Shown here: piece by piece, positions 18,920 through 28,645 of the stretch | Numbering within the stretch: the stretch's first letter is position 1 | How the letters are laid out: each line of letters begins with the position of its first letter | NCBI RefSeq assembly: GCF_023715565.1 | Contig: NZ_JAMBOJ010000009.1 | Location: forward strand, 37,190-101,189 | DNA: 64,000 bases | Direction: 5' to 3' | From: Cytobacillus firmus | Lineage (GTDB): Bacteria; Bacillota; Bacilli; Bacillales; Cytobacillaceae | Position numbers and translations under genes: made by a program | Notes under the pieces: model-generated | Seen by the model: only the letters and a program-made list of their open reading frames with translations | What the model was told of the DNA's origin: nothing | Databases searched by the model: none

Positions 18920-20898
18920 GAGTCAACACCCTCCTCCTCTAGTACTGTAATATTTTCATTTTCAAGGATGCTTCCATCTTCTTCAAGTCCGAATGCCACA
19001 TTCGATTCAATCCATTTGCGGCGGGGTTCAACCTTATCGCCCATTAAGGTGGTCACACGGCGTTCGGCTCTGGCTGCATCATCAATTTTAACGCGGATCA
19101 ATGTGCGCGACTCCGGATCCATCGTTGTCTCCCACAGCTGGTCGGCGTTCATTTCCCCAAGCCCTTTGTAACGCTGGAGCATATAACCCTTACCCACTTT
19201 TTTAATGGTATCCTGAAGGTCATCATCACTCCATGCATACTCGATCACTTCTTTTTTGCCTGAACCTCTGCTGACTTTGTATAAAGGAGGCAGCGCAATA
19301 AATACCTTCCCCGCTTCAAGCAGTGGTTTCATATATCTGTAAAAGAACGTGAGCAAAAGCACCTGGATATGTGCTCCATCAGTGTCGGCATCTGTCATGA
19401 TGATTACCTTATCATAGTTGACATCATCCAGATTAAAATCCGCGCCGACACCCGCCCCAACGGCATGGATAATAGTATTGATTTCTTCATTTTTAAAGAT
19501 ATCCGCAAGCTTTGCTTTTTCAGTATTGATTACTTTACCTCTAAGTGGAAGTACAGCCTGGAAACGCCTGTCCCTGCCCTGTTTGGCAGATCCTCCCGCC
19601 GAATCACCCTCAACCAAATATAATTCATTTCTTTGAGGGTTCCGGGATTGGGCCGGAGTCAGTTTTCCTGAAAGCATTGCTTCAGATTTTTTCCGTTTTT
19701 TTCCGCTTCTTGCTTCCTCACGGGCTTTGCGGGCCGCTTCCCGTGCCTGGAAAGCCTTTATCGCCTTTTTAATTAACAGAGAGCTTGTCTCGGGGTTTTC
19801 TTCAAGGAAATAAGATAAATGCTCGGAAACAACTGAATCAACAGCAGAACGAGCTTCACTTGTCCCCAGCTTTCCTTTCGTCTGGCCCTCAAACTGCAAA
19901 AGCTCCTCTGGAACACGAACAGAGATGATCGCAGTGAATCCTTCACGCAGATCCGCTCCATCCAGGTTTTTATCCTTTTCCTTCAGAAGATTAACTTTGC
20001 GGGCATATTCATTAAAAGCTCTCGTCATCGCAGTTTTGCTCCCTGCCTCATGCGTTCCGCCGTCCTTTGTGCGGACGTTATTGACGAATGAAAGAACATT
20101 TTCCGAGTAGCCATCATTGAATTGAAAAGCAAAATCCACTTCAATTGCATTGCTTTCGCCTTCAAAGCTTACGACAGGATGCAGAACATCCTTTTCTTCA
20201 TTTAAATATCCTACAAATGCTTCAATGCCGTTTTCATAGTGAAAAACGTCATGAAAATCATTACGCTCATCTATGATTTCTATTTTCATTCCTTTTAGAA
20301 GGAAAGCAGATTCACGAAGACGCTCACAAAGCGTTTCGTAATTATATGTGGTTGTCGAGAAAATGGACGGATCCGGCTTAAAGTGAATCGTAGTCCCTGA
20401 TTGATTTGTCTTGCCGACCTTTTCTAATGTGGTCACCGGCTTGCCGCCAAGCTCGAAACGCTGTTCATATACAAAGCCGTCACGCTTAATTTTAACCACA
20501 AGCCATTCGGAAAGGGCGTTGACGACAGATGCACCAACACCATGAAGTCCTCCGCTCGTCTTATAGCCTCCCTGGCCAAACTTTCCCCCGGCATGAAGGA
20601 CAGTTAATATGACTTCTGGAGTCGGCTTGCCCATTCTATGCATTCCTGTAGGCATTCCTCGTCCTTTATCTTGCACACTAATTGAATTATCTTTATGTAT
20701 TCTGACAATGATATGATTCCCGTAACCTGCCAGTGCTTCATCGACAGCATTATCGACAATCTCATATACAAGATGGTGCAAACCCCTTGCATCCGTGCTT
20801 CCAATGTACATCCCAGGGCGTTTCCTAACTGCTTCAAGCCCTTCGAGTACCTGTATGGCATCATCATTGTAGTCAAAAGCTTCCTGATTTCTTGCCAC
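18916..20898 (-). CDS. parE: DNA topoisomerase IV subunit B
   Basis: ATPase subunit of topoisomerase IV, 660 residues. It has the GHKL domain ([38 protein letters not shown]), TOPRIM motifs [12 protein letters not shown] and DADTDGAHI, and a C-terminal [13 protein letters not shown] chose GTG 20898 because AAAGGGG lies 7 bases upstream and the product then starts [16 protein letters not shown], like known ParE. ATG 20904 is almost touching that site, and the open frame running back to 21042 is not credible as protein. A LexA-type box lies upstream. Confidence 0.95.
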   Translation of the reverse strand: MARNQEAFDYNDDAIQVLEGLEAVRKRPGMYIGSTDARGLHHLVYEIVDNAVDEALAGYGNHIIVRIHKDNSISVQDKGRGMPTGMHRMGKPTPEVILTVLHAGGKFGQGGYKTSGGLHGVGASVVNALSEWLVVKIKRDGFVYEQRFELGGKPVTTLEKVGKTNQSGTTIHFKPDPSIFSTTTYNYETLCERLRESAFLLKGMKIEIIDERNDFHDVFHYENGIEAFVGYLNEEKDVLHPVVSFEGESNAIEVDFAFQFNDGYSENVLSFVNNVRTKDGGTHEAGSKTAMTRAFNEYARKVNLLKEKDKNLDGADLREGFTAIISVRVPEELLQFEGQTKGKLGTSEARSAVDSVVSEHLSYFLEENPETSSLLIKKAIKAFQAREAARKAREEARSGKKRKKSEAMLSGKLTPAQSRNPQRNELYLVEGDSAGGSAKQGRDRRFQAVLPLRGKVINTEKAKLADIFKNEEINTIIHAVGAGVGADFNLDDVNYDKVIIMTDADTDGAHIQVLLLTFFYRYMKPLLEAGKVFIALPPLYKVSRGSGKKEVIEYAWSDDDLQDTIKKVGKGYMLQRYKGLGEMNADQLWETTMDPESRTLIRVKIDDAARAERRVTTLMGDKVEPRRKWIESNVAFGLEEDGSILENENITVLEEEGVDS

Positions 20899-21010
20899 GA
20901 ACATACCCCTTTCATTTCCTGCAAAACACTTGCCGCCGAAATCACGGCAATGGAACACCCTAATAAGAAATCGGCATACAGCCAATTTTCTTTGAAAAAA
21001 AACCGACGTT

Positions 21011-21024
21011 CGAACAGGTGTTCT
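21011..21024 (-). promoter_or_regulatory. LexA (DinR) box upstream of parE
   Basis: CGAACAGGTGTTCT matches the Bacillus SOS box CGAACRNRYGTTYC at all but the last base. It is about 110 bases before the parE start. Topoisomerase IV genes belong to the LexA regulon of B. subtilis, so the site is credible. Confidence 0.7.
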
Positions 21025-21173
21025 ATATTTATATTTTACCATATAATTTAGGATGGTCTATGCTTTATTTTATCTATTTATTTGGTTTTGGCAAATAAGT
21101 TCTTGAGATTTAAAAGATTTATCCTGATTATTTCCGTTATTTAAATCCTTTATTTACAGGCTTTCTGAAAAAA

Positions 21174-21209
21174 ATTAAAAAACATGAGATCTTATAGAGA
21201 CCTCATGTT
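21174..21209 (-). terminator. terminator after the CoA-binding protein
   Basis: AACATGAG / CTCATGTT stem (21181-21188, 21202-21209), followed on the minus strand by a long T-rich tail. Confidence 0.8.
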
Positions 21210-21214
21210 GTAGT

Positions 21215-21628
21215 TTACTTTGTCAGAGCATGTTCAACTTTAATGCAGCGGTCCATTATGACAGTGTACCCTTTTTCTCTCAGAAAGTCATATGCTTCCT
21301 CGTTTGCCACTCCGAGCTGTGCCCAGAAAATATCAGCATCTATTTCAGCAAATTCCCTCGCGATTTCCGGAAGAAACTCCGATCGCCTGAATACATTAAC
21401 AATATCTACATGACCCTCGATATCTTTAAGACTTGGCACTGCTTTTACACCAAGTACTTCATCAACAGACGGATTAACCGGAATGATTTCAAATCCAGCT
21501 GTTTGCATCGCTTCTGATACCATATAGGATGTACGCTCAGGATTTCCGCTTAATCCTACAACAGCTATCCGTTTTGCCTTTTTTAAAAGGACACCGATTT
21601 CGTCCCTGCTTGGGTTTTCAATAGCCAT
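21215..21628 (-). CDS. yneT: CoA-binding-domain protein (YneT-like)
   Basis: 137 residues forming a single Rossmann CoA-binding domain as in succinyl-CoA synthetase alpha: RIAVVGLSGNPERTSYMVSE, IIPVNPSVDEVLGVKAVPSL, VFRRSEFLPEIAREF and the C-terminal MDRCIKVEH. The role is unknown. Its place just before parE is the same as yneT in B. subtilis; there plsY is the next gene on the other side, but here plsY lies near 61.1 kb. Confidence 0.88.
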   Translation of the reverse strand: MAIENPSRDEIGVLLKKAKRIAVVGLSGNPERTSYMVSEAMQTAGFEIIPVNPSVDEVLGVKAVPSLKDIEGHVDIVNVFRRSEFLPEIAREFAEIDADIFWAQLGVANEEAYDFLREKGYTVIMDRCIKVEHALTK

Positions 21629-21700
21629 TATGTTCCCTCCATTTTTATCTGGTTAAATATATCTTACCTAATAACACAAAGGCACACTAATTTATTGCTC

Positions 21701-22564
21701 TTATTCCCGAATATCAAGCTTATAAAAATTCAATGATCTCTCAACTTTAAACCCTGCTTTTTTGTAAATAGATAACGCTTTCTCATTTGTTGTCCCTACA
21801 CAAAGCTTAATGTTTTGGGCTCCGCTATTTACAAAAAGATCATGGACCGCCATGTCCAGCAAATTCTGTCCAATACCCTTCTTCCGCTTCCCGGGATCCA
21901 CACCAATGAATTCAATGCTTCCTTCTTTTTCTTCACGATTGTACTCTGCATATAAATAGCCATTTAATCCATCCGCATCTTCAGATGTATAGACTTTGTG
22001 ATCAGCATTGATTTTTTCGATAATCTCTTTTCCTGAATAATAGGTATGAGGAAACACAGTATCATGCAAATGAATAAATTCTCCATGGCTGCGAAGGGAC
22101 AATAAATTGACCTCATTTAAATCATTGCATGAATGTTCTTTCAATTCCATGTAGGTTTGAGCCGATTGCAGCCTGAATCCGTTTTTGGATGCAAATCCTG
22201 CTGCAGTATTGTTGTATGTATCAGCAAATAAATAGTATGTATGGAGATTTCCTTCAAAATAATGGAGTGCTTTTTCCCATAATAAACTCATTAGTTCTTT
22301 TTTCTGTACAAATGGGCCCCATAACTCCGCTGTCCCTTTATTTAGATCAGCATCTATACCCAGATATCCAGCAAGAGCCTCACCCTCCCGGATAATATAC
22401 GCAGCTGATTCGGGATCATGATACATTTCTTCCAGACTTTGAAAAATATCGTTTTGGCTTGTCCCCAAATACCCTATATGACACTCTGGCAAGGCGTTCA
22501 TTTCTGTAATAAACTCAGTTGCCTGCATTAGACTTGAATGATCTAAATTTTCAACAGCTTTCAT
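21701..22564 (-). CDS. GNAT-family N-acetyltransferase
   Basis: 287 residues with two GNAT-like halves. The C-terminal half has the acetyl-CoA loop GVDPGKRKKGIGQNLLDMAV and a terminal NEKALSIYKKAGFKVERSLNFYKL. The N-terminal half (EGEALAGYLGIDADL) is degenerate. The acceptor is unknown. ATG 22564 has AAGGAGGTGATA upstream. It is a separate unit from the purine operon, which terminates just upstream. Confidence 0.82.
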   Translation of the reverse strand: MKAVENLDHSSLMQATEFITEMNALPECHIGYLGTSQNDIFQSLEEMYHDPESAAYIIREGEALAGYLGIDADLNKGTAELWGPFVQKKELMSLLWEKALHYFEGNLHTYYLFADTYNNTAAGFASKNGFRLQSAQTYMELKEHSCNDLNEVNLLSLRSHGEFIHLHDTVFPHTYYSGKEIIEKINADHKVYTSEDADGLNGYLYAEYNREEKEGSIEFIGVDPGKRKKGIGQNLLDMAVHDLFVNSGAQNIKLCVGTTNEKALSIYKKAGFKVERSLNFYKLDIRE

Positions 22565-22593
22565 ACTATCACCTCCTTTAACTATATTTTACC

Positions 22594-22627
22594 ATAAAAA
22601 AAACGGCTGATTTTCGCTGTCAGCCGA
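22594..22627 (-). terminator. terminator at the end of the purine/microcompartment operon
   Basis: CGGCTGA (22602-22608) with TCAGCCG (22620-22626), followed on the minus strand by eight T. It marks the 3' end of the operon that begins near 36.9 kb. Confidence 0.88.
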
Positions 22628-22636
22628 ATTAGAAGA

Positions 22637-23974
22637 TTAATAAACTGCTGTCTCTAATCTTTTGAGGAGCCTCTTTATGCTGGTGTTCGCTTCTTTTAAA
22701 ACTATTTCTTTATCAACTGTATTCAGCTTCCGTTTTTCCATCACCATTTTCCCGTTAACAATGGTGGATTCTACGTCTGCACGAGTGGCTGAATAGACAA
22801 TCCTCGAGATGGTATCGATATCAAAAGACGGATAGACATGAAAATCATTCAGATCAAGAATAGCAAGATCTGCTTTCTTTCCGGGCTCCAGACTTCCGAT
22901 TTCCTGTTCCATTCCAACTGCCTTTGCTCCGCCAATCGTCGCCATTCTGAAGACGGTTCTCGCGTTCATTGCGGTCGGGCCGTGCACAGGCTTCTGAATG
23001 ATGGCAGCCAATCTCATTTCATTGAACATATCGAGATTGTTATTGCACGGAGCCCCATCAGCACCAAGACTGACAAATGCCTGCTGATCCAATAAGGAAG
23101 GAACCTCTGCCACACCAGATGCCAGCTTCAGATTGGATCCCGGACAATGGCTGACCTTTACGCCTCGCTCTTTGATGATTCTTTTTTCTTCTTCATTAAG
23201 CCAAACACAATGGGCAAGTATCAGCCTTTCATTAGCAAGCCCTATGCTGTCCAGATAGACGACATTCCGCATGCCCAGTTCTCTTTCAACAAGGAGAATT
23301 TCATTGGCATTTTCAGAAGCATGAGTATGGACCCTCACATTGTATTGTGCAGAGAGGTCCCGGACATTCGTAAGCAATTCCTCTGTGCAGGAAACCACAA
23401 ATCGGGGACAGAATGCATATTGTATGCGACCGTTATCACGGTTATGCCATCTTTCAAGGAGATCCACGCTTTGCTGGATGGATTTTGAGGTATTTTCCCT
23501 TAATGGAACAGGGACCTCATCCCCTTTATCCATCATGACCTTTCCTGCGAGTGCCCGTATGCCGCTTTCGGCTATGGCCTGAAAGGCATATTCGGTATGA
23601 TTAACGGTTTCCATGTCCACTACAGTTGTAGTTCCGCTCTGGAGCAATTCGCCAATTCCTAGCATGGCAGAGTAATAGATGGAGTCTTCATCATGTGATG
23701 CCTCAAGCGGCCAGATCTTCTGCTTCAGCCAATCAAGAAGCTCCAAATCATCAGCCTGTCCGCGGAATAATGTCTGGCAAAGATGGATATGCGTCTGAAT
23801 GAATCCAGGAATAACCGTCTTTCCGGTGGCATCGATTACTTTATCCGCTTTATGTGATAAGTTCTGTCCAATTTCGGCAATACGGTCATCTACAATATAT
23901 AAATCTCCGAAAATGATTTCTTCAGCCGCATTCATTGTTATAATTTCAGCGTTTTTTATCAGGATACTGCTCAA
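22637..23974 (-). CDS. amidohydrolase-family deaminase (5'-deoxyadenosine/guanine deaminase type)
   Basis: Cytoplasmic metal-dependent aminohydrolase of the TRZ/ATZ group, 445 residues. Metal and catalytic motifs: GFIQTHIHLCQTLFRG, VRVHTHASEN, LAHCVWLNEEE, VSHCPGSNLKL and LGADGAPCNNN. Relatives deaminate 5'-deoxyadenosine, S-adenosylhomocysteine, guanine or triazines. It is the last gene of the purine operon; its start overlaps the end of the M20 gene by four bases. In context it could be a guanine or aminoimidazole deaminase, which is inference. Confidence 0.85.
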   Translation of the reverse strand: MSSILIKNAEIITMNAAEEIIFGDLYIVDDRIAEIGQNLSHKADKVIDATGKTVIPGFIQTHIHLCQTLFRGQADDLELLDWLKQKIWPLEASHDEDSIYYSAMLGIGELLQSGTTTVVDMETVNHTEYAFQAIAESGIRALAGKVMMDKGDEVPVPLRENTSKSIQQSVDLLERWHNRDNGRIQYAFCPRFVVSCTEELLTNVRDLSAQYNVRVHTHASENANEILLVERELGMRNVVYLDSIGLANERLILAHCVWLNEEEKRIIKERGVKVSHCPGSNLKLASGVAEVPSLLDQQAFVSLGADGAPCNNNLDMFNEMRLAAIIQKPVHGPTAMNARTVFRMATIGGAKAVGMEQEIGSLEPGKKADLAILDLNDFHVYPSFDIDTISRIVYSATRADVESTIVNGKMVMEKRKLNTVDKEIVLKEANTSIKRLLKRLETAVY

Positions 23975-25143
23975 TTTCTTCCTCCCCCTCGCATCGGACT
24001 GACTTCTGACGGCTCCACCTTGCCATAAGTCATAATAAGCTGTCTGTAAAATTGGATGGAGCGCTGATATGCCGCCAGACTAACCCACTCATTTGGCTGA
24101 TGCGCCAGTTTTTCATCACCCGGGCCATAAATCAAGGTAGGAATTTCACTCCTTGGATTAAGTACGGCACCATCTGTATAGTAGGACACCCCGTAATGGT
24201 CCGCTTCCGATTCGCCATTTATCGTCTGCGCAATTTTAATAATATCCCGGGCTGGGTCTGTTAAAATAGCTGGACGATCAAGAAGGGTCTCAACACTGTA
24301 TTGATAAATCTCACCCTGATCCAATAGAACATCCAGTTTGGATTTTAGCTTGTTTATAAAATGGGAATGGGACTGAGGAGGAACTGTTCGAATATCTGCT
24401 CTTATGCTGCATTTATCTGGAATGACATTGGTCTGCACTCCGCCTTCAATCATGGTAACAGCCAGGCTGCTTTTTCCGAGGGGCTTCTTTTCTGTCTTCC
24501 ATTCAATTTTCATTTCATCCAATACCCGGATTATTTTCAGCATATGATCTACTGCATTGATTCCCTGTTCCGGCATCGAACCATGAGAGGTTTTTCCATA
24601 GGCTGTAATCTCAAGCCAAAGAGCTCCCTTATGGCCAATCACAATTTTTTCATTTGTCGGTTCGGCAATGACAAGTGCATCGATTTGTCGACCATCATTT
24701 TTTTCTAAAAAAGCCCTGGCACCACAGCTGTCGACTTCTTCGCCGGCAGTTGCCAAAAAGGTAACGCCAACAGGCGGAACAGAATTGGTGAGATACAGAT
24801 CCTCCAAAGCAAGGAACATTGCTGCAAGCCCGCTTTTCATATCAGAAGCTCCTCTGCCATAAATCCGCCCATTTACGATTTCCCCTGAAAAAGGGGAGTG
24901 TACCCATTCTCCTTTCCCAGGTGAGACCGTATCCATATGGCCGCATAAGAATAGCTGTTTACCGCTTTTTCCGGGAAGCGTAACTTCAAAATTGCTTCGG
25001 GTCTCATTAAGCATGGTCACCTTAAAAGGCAGACCTTTTTCTTTGCATCTATTAATAAAAGCTTCCGTCACTAAATGTTCGTTTCCGGGCGGATTGGAGC
25101 TGTCAATCTGGAGCAGATGCTGAAGAAACTGAATATCATTCAT
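23971..25143 (-). CDS. M20-family deacylase/amidohydrolase (ArgE/DapE type)
   Basis: Zinc hydrolase of 390 residues. Metal-site motifs: LFLCGHMDTVSPG, GRGASDMKSGLAAM and FLATAGEEVDSCGA; the dimerisation lid holds KTSHGSMPEQGINAVDHM. Family members cleave N-acyl or N-formimino type amides. The stop overlaps the next gene (ATGA type), and the start overlaps the DUF1989 stop, so the genes are tightly coupled. A role late in purine-ring breakdown is plausible; the substrate is unknown. Confidence 0.83.
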   Translation of the reverse strand: MNDIQFLQHLLQIDSSNPPGNEHLVTEAFINRCKEKGLPFKVTMLNETRSNFEVTLPGKSGKQLFLCGHMDTVSPGKGEWVHSPFSGEIVNGRIYGRGASDMKSGLAAMFLALEDLYLTNSVPPVGVTFLATAGEEVDSCGARAFLEKNDGRQIDALVIAEPTNEKIVIGHKGALWLEITAYGKTSHGSMPEQGINAVDHMLKIIRVLDEMKIEWKTEKKPLGKSSLAVTMIEGGVQTNVIPDKCSIRADIRTVPPQSHSHFINKLKSKLDVLLDQGEIYQYSVETLLDRPAILTDPARDIIKIAQTINGESEADHYGVSYYTDGAVLNPRSEIPTLIYGPGDEKLAHQPNEWVSLAAYQRSIQFYRQLIMTYGKVEPSEVSPMRGGGRN

Positions 25144-25766
25144 GAATCCGCCTCCATAATTTGCATTTTAATAGGAGTCACTTTATACCCATTAACAGGC
25201 GCCATGTCCTGGGAACACGTTGTACAGGCAATGACAACATCACACAATGCTTTCAGCCTTATGTAATCACCAGGCTTGGAAAGAGGTTCTGCAATGACAT
25301 AATCCCCCGCTTCATCAAGGACATTATTCATAAAGATATTAATAGGATCGGGAATAACTGAAGGATGAATATTATACTTTTTTAAGGCAGAAGCGATATT
25401 ATCATGGCAATTAGGATGGTCCTCTTTGTCGAAATCAACTTTGTAGCGGTAATAATCACATGCCGGAAAGAAGAAATCATGTTTTCCAACAGTATCTTCC
25501 AATAGCTGCATTAAGGGACGGCGGCGGTTGCTGTAGAGCCAGTCTCCCGTTTTAAGGCGTATACTGCTGAGTGAAGCCCGCATATGGACAGGTGATACAT
25601 GTTCCGAGGGATCTTCATAGTTAAAGCAGACAAAGTCCCCAACCTGTTTTCCTTCCATATCAATAATTATTAGCTCTTCCCCTTTATGAATCAGTGCGCT
25701 TCTTCCTTCGTATGGCGGAATAATAATTTCGTCCCGGATTTTGCCTTTGTTAAAAACCTCTTTCAT
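25140..25766 (-). CDS. DUF1989 (urea carboxylase-associated) protein
   Basis: 208 residues. It matches the DUF1989 family often found beside urea carboxylase/allophanate hydrolase: GEELIIIDMEGKQVGDFVCF at the N-terminus, SPVHMRASLSSIRLKTGD, FFFPACDYYRYKVD and CHDN in the middle, and the Cys-rich CTTCSQDMAPVNG at the C-terminus, which may bind a metal. Its chemistry is unknown to me. It sits between a cyclase-type hydrolase and an M20 hydrolase, suggesting a role with nitrogen-rich small molecules. Confidence 0.82.
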   Translation of the reverse strand: MKEVFNKGKIRDEIIIPPYEGRSALIHKGEELIIIDMEGKQVGDFVCFNYEDPSEHVSPVHMRASLSSIRLKTGDWLYSNRRRPLMQLLEDTVGKHDFFFPACDYYRYKVDFDKEDHPNCHDNIASALKKYNIHPSVIPDPINIFMNNVLDEAGDYVIAEPLSKPGDYIRLKALCDVVIACTTCSQDMAPVNGYKVTPIKMQIMEADS

Positions 25767-25787
25767 TTAGAACACCAGCCTTTGTTG

Positions 25788-26471
25788 TTATTCGATGAAA
25801 ACTGCAACCGCACGAATCGGAGATCCCGTGCCTTTCCGAATTCTGAGAGGGAGTCCGAAATACAGAAATCGCATGCCTGCAATCTGGTCGAGATTGCAGA
25901 GGTTTTCCGTATTGGTTATTCCGTATTCTCGGCAAATAAGATGTCCGGAGTACTTTGGATCATCCGGATGATCAATAGCCGGGGCATCAATGCCTATATT
26001 GACTGCCCCTTTATCAGCCAGCCACTTTGCAGCCTGATAATTCAGACCGGTATACGTGGTGAGCCATTTGTCAGTACCATAAGACCGATTGTAATGGCCA
26101 GTATAGAGGAGAACGATATCTCCTTTTTCAATAAACTGCTGTGATTTCCTCAGTGCATCCTCTAGATCACGGTCTGTTATATATTGATCAGGCTGAATAT
26201 GGGACACATCAAGGCAAACTGCCGGCCCGTAAAAATACTCAAGCGGCATTTCATCGATGTATTGGCCGTTAGGATCATACTCATAAGTTGCATCACTATG
26301 GGTGGGACCATGTTCATTAATTAATAGATTATTAGTTGCAAACATGAATCCAACTTGCTTTTCACTTTCTTCGTGAGACATATTCGGGAAAACCATCGTT
26401 TTCTGATGAAGAGGGAAAACAGGCATCCCCTGGTAAATTTCCTGCGTTAAATCGACAAGCTTTACTCCCAT
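25788..26471 (-). CDS. cyclase-family hydrolase (kynurenine formamidase-like)
   Basis: 227 residues of the cyclase fold that opens cyclic amides or removes formyl groups. The metal motif is HGPTHSDAT (H-x-G-T-H-x-D type) near residue 55, preceded by LTQEIYQGMPVFP; a second His region is YTGHYNRSYGTDKW. In the operon it could open an imidazolone or a formyl amide; that is inference. AGGAGG is 7 bases before the ATG. Confidence 0.83.
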   Translation of the reverse strand: MGVKLVDLTQEIYQGMPVFPLHQKTMVFPNMSHEESEKQVGFMFATNNLLINEHGPTHSDATYEYDPNGQYIDEMPLEYFYGPAVCLDVSHIQPDQYITDRDLEDALRKSQQFIEKGDIVLLYTGHYNRSYGTDKWLTTYTGLNYQAAKWLADKGAVNIGIDAPAIDHPDDPKYSGHLICREYGITNTENLCNLDQIAGMRFLYFGLPLRIRKGTGSPIRAVAVFIE

Positions 26472-26510
26472 GTTATTCCTCCTTAACCTGCTGTATCTTT
26501 TACTATATGA

Positions 26511-26533
26511 AAAGCGGCGTTCTCTGCCGCTTT
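26511..26533 (-). terminator. weak hairpin between the adenine deaminase and the cyclase gene
   Basis: AAAGCGGC (26511-26518) with GCCGCTTT (26526-26533). The T tail is short (TTCAT), so it may attenuate the last four genes. Confidence 0.45.
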
Positions 26534-26538
26534 AATGA

Positions 26539-28350
26539 TCAATTGATAATGGTCGGGATAACCTCAAATTTATCTACATCAATAAGCCCCATATCTGTAA
26601 TTTTCCATTTCGGGCTTGTGACTAATGACCAGAATGATAAATGCATAAAGGGAACTTCCATACCGCAGCCAAGAACTTCTTTTACAAGATGCGATAATTC
26701 GTCAACCTTTTCACTCATTTCTTTTCCAGTTAATTCATCTGTCATTAAACCGCCGATCCGGAGAGGAAGGTCACCTACTACTTTGCTATCTTTTATCATG
26801 GCTATTCCGCCATCCATGGCAATGACACGGTTAACCGCCATGGCCATATCTACGTAGTTAGTTCCTGTTACAATAATATTATGTGTATCATGGGCAACGC
26901 TTTCTGCTATAGCTCCGCTTTTCAGATCAAAGCCATGAAGAAACGTCTTGCCGATTTTTCCGGTTCGACCGTGGCGTTCTACTACCAGCAACGGCAGAAC
27001 ATCCTGCTTTAAGCACGGCTGCACAATGCCGTCTTTGACATTCAGCATATATTCGCTGCCGCCGGTTAAGTTCTGGAAAGGTATCGCTTCAATTGCCCTT
27101 ACTTTTGCACGGCTTCCCGGGGCTTCAATGGCGAGTTCCTTGACTGTTACAGACTTCCGCTTCACTGACTTTTTCACACTTTCCGGATATATGTAAGGAG
27201 CAATATCTATAGTTAATTCGCCTTTTTCAGCTGCTTTTTTCCCTGCCAAGTATACCTGATCAATTGTCATATTGTTCAGATCGCTGATCACGACGACATC
27301 TGCTCTTTTGCCTGGTGCAATTACCCCCACATCTTTAAAACCAAAGTGGGTAGCAGGATTAATGGTCGCCATTTGGATGGCTTCCACTGGATCAATCCCT
27401 ACAGCAATGGTTCGGCGGATGATATCATTCATATGACCGTAATTTAACAGATCAGCAGGCACCATATCGTCAGATACAAGGATTGCACGGCGGGAATCCA
27501 GTCCATCCTCTGTAATCGCCTTGATGCAGTCTGCCATATTTCGCTGGGAAGAGCCTTCACGCATGAATACACTTACGCCATTGCGAAGCTTTTCGACCGT
27601 TTCTTCTTTCGTCGTAGTTTCGTGACATGACACATGGTTGCCTCCGCTGATTATATGGGCGGCAAGCTCTTTGCCAAACAATCCCGGTGCGTTCCCTTCG
27701 ACCGTTTTCCCAATGCTGTTTGCATATGAAACTGCGGCAACAAGGTCGTCTATTAATTCCGGGGCATGCTCATATACCGGACCAATATTGCTGAAACTTT
27801 GGATTTCCCCAATGCCCTGCACATATGGGTCTTCCAGGAGTTCCTTCATATCCTTGGATGTCACATCAAAACCGGATGTTTCCAGACCTGGAGCATCAGG
27901 TACAGCACAAGGCACCGTGAATAATACCCGGTTTGGAAGTGTCTTAGCTTCTTCAATCATTGCCTGCATCCCGTGAACACCGAGGACGTTCCCTATTTCA
28001 TGGGGATCTCCTATCAGCGTAGTTGTCCCTGTCGGAATGGATAGCTTGGAGAATTCCGTACAAGTCAGCATCGCACTCTCAAAATGCATATGAGAATCAA
28101 TGAACCCTGGACAAACGAATTTACCCTGAATATTTTCCACTGTTGTTTTTGGTCCAATTAAGTCTTTTGCGTCTCCCGCCATTAAAATGTATTCGCCTTT
28201 CATCGCAACATCTGCTTCATAGATCTCACGGGTGATCACATTAATAAAGTATCCCCCTTTCAGAACTACATCAGCATACTGGCTGGAATCAAGCAACACA
28301 TCAATAAGTTTGCGGTACTGCACTGCCTTTTTGATATTTTTTGCATCCAT
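26539..28350 (-). CDS. adenine deaminase-family amidohydrolase
   Basis: 603 residues. Motifs: FVCPGFIDSHMHFESAM, GDPHEIGNVLG, ISGGNHVSCHETTTKEE, VSDDMVPADLL and the C-terminal HDTHNIIVTGTNY, as in adenine deaminase (adenine to hypoxanthine plus ammonia). It lies directly after the BMC-P gene (3 bases apart), which differs from the second paralog at 44.8-46.5 kb. The two paralogs differ at the metal segment (DSHMHFES here, DGHVHIES there), so a different substrate is possible. Confidence 0.87.
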   Translation of the reverse strand: MDAKNIKKAVQYRKLIDVLLDSSQYADVVLKGGYFINVITREIYEADVAMKGEYILMAGDAKDLIGPKTTVENIQGKFVCPGFIDSHMHFESAMLTCTEFSKLSIPTGTTTLIGDPHEIGNVLGVHGMQAMIEEAKTLPNRVLFTVPCAVPDAPGLETSGFDVTSKDMKELLEDPYVQGIGEIQSFSNIGPVYEHAPELIDDLVAAVSYANSIGKTVEGNAPGLFGKELAAHIISGGNHVSCHETTTKEETVEKLRNGVSVFMREGSSQRNMADCIKAITEDGLDSRRAILVSDDMVPADLLNYGHMNDIIRRTIAVGIDPVEAIQMATINPATHFGFKDVGVIAPGKRADVVVISDLNNMTIDQVYLAGKKAAEKGELTIDIAPYIYPESVKKSVKRKSVTVKELAIEAPGSRAKVRAIEAIPFQNLTGGSEYMLNVKDGIVQPCLKQDVLPLLVVERHGRTGKIGKTFLHGFDLKSGAIAESVAHDTHNIIVTGTNYVDMAMAVNRVIAMDGGIAMIKDSKVVGDLPLRIGGLMTDELTGKEMSEKVDELSHLVKEVLGCGMEVPFMHLSFWSLVTSPKWKITDMGLIDVDKFEVIPTIIN

Positions 28351-28353
28351 TTA

Positions 28354-28632
28354 TTAACCCCCTGTTTCCATTCCTTCTACACTGTCGATAATTCCGATAA
28401 TGGCAGCATCGATAGGCGCATCTTTATTCTGAACTGCTCTTGATGCCATGCTTCCAGTCACATAGATGACTTTCTCGCCAATGCCGGCACCAACAGTATC
28501 AACGGTTATAATGGGGTTCGGTAACATTGAGCCGTCCAATCCTACAGGCTGGGTAATTAATAATTTTGTGCCCACCAGATTATCATCTTTTCTAGTGGCA
28601 GTTACACGGCCAACCACTATTCCCATTTGCAT
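28354..28632 (-). CDS. BMC-P shell protein (EutN/CcmL type)
   Basis: 92 residues. MGIVVGRVTATRKDDNLVG, GAGIGEKVIYVTGSMA and DAAIIGIIDSVE match the pentameric vertex proteins that close microcompartment shells. It is the only BMC-P in the window. Confidence 0.93.
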   Translation of the reverse strand: MQMGIVVGRVTATRKDDNLVGTKLLITQPVGLDGSMLPNPIITVDTVGAGIGEKVIYVTGSMASRAVQNKDAPIDAAIIGIIDSVEGMETGG

Positions 28633-28645
28633 AAAGACCTACCCC

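Noticed and set aside
20899..21042. N-terminal extension of parE back to 21042
   Set aside because: The extension overlaps the LexA box and promoter region and has no match to ParE; GTG 20898 has a proper ribosome site.
23971..25143. M20 protein as allantoate amidohydrolase
   Set aside because: It follows the ArgE/DapE pattern, and no urate oxidase or other uricolytic gene is present to supply allantoate.
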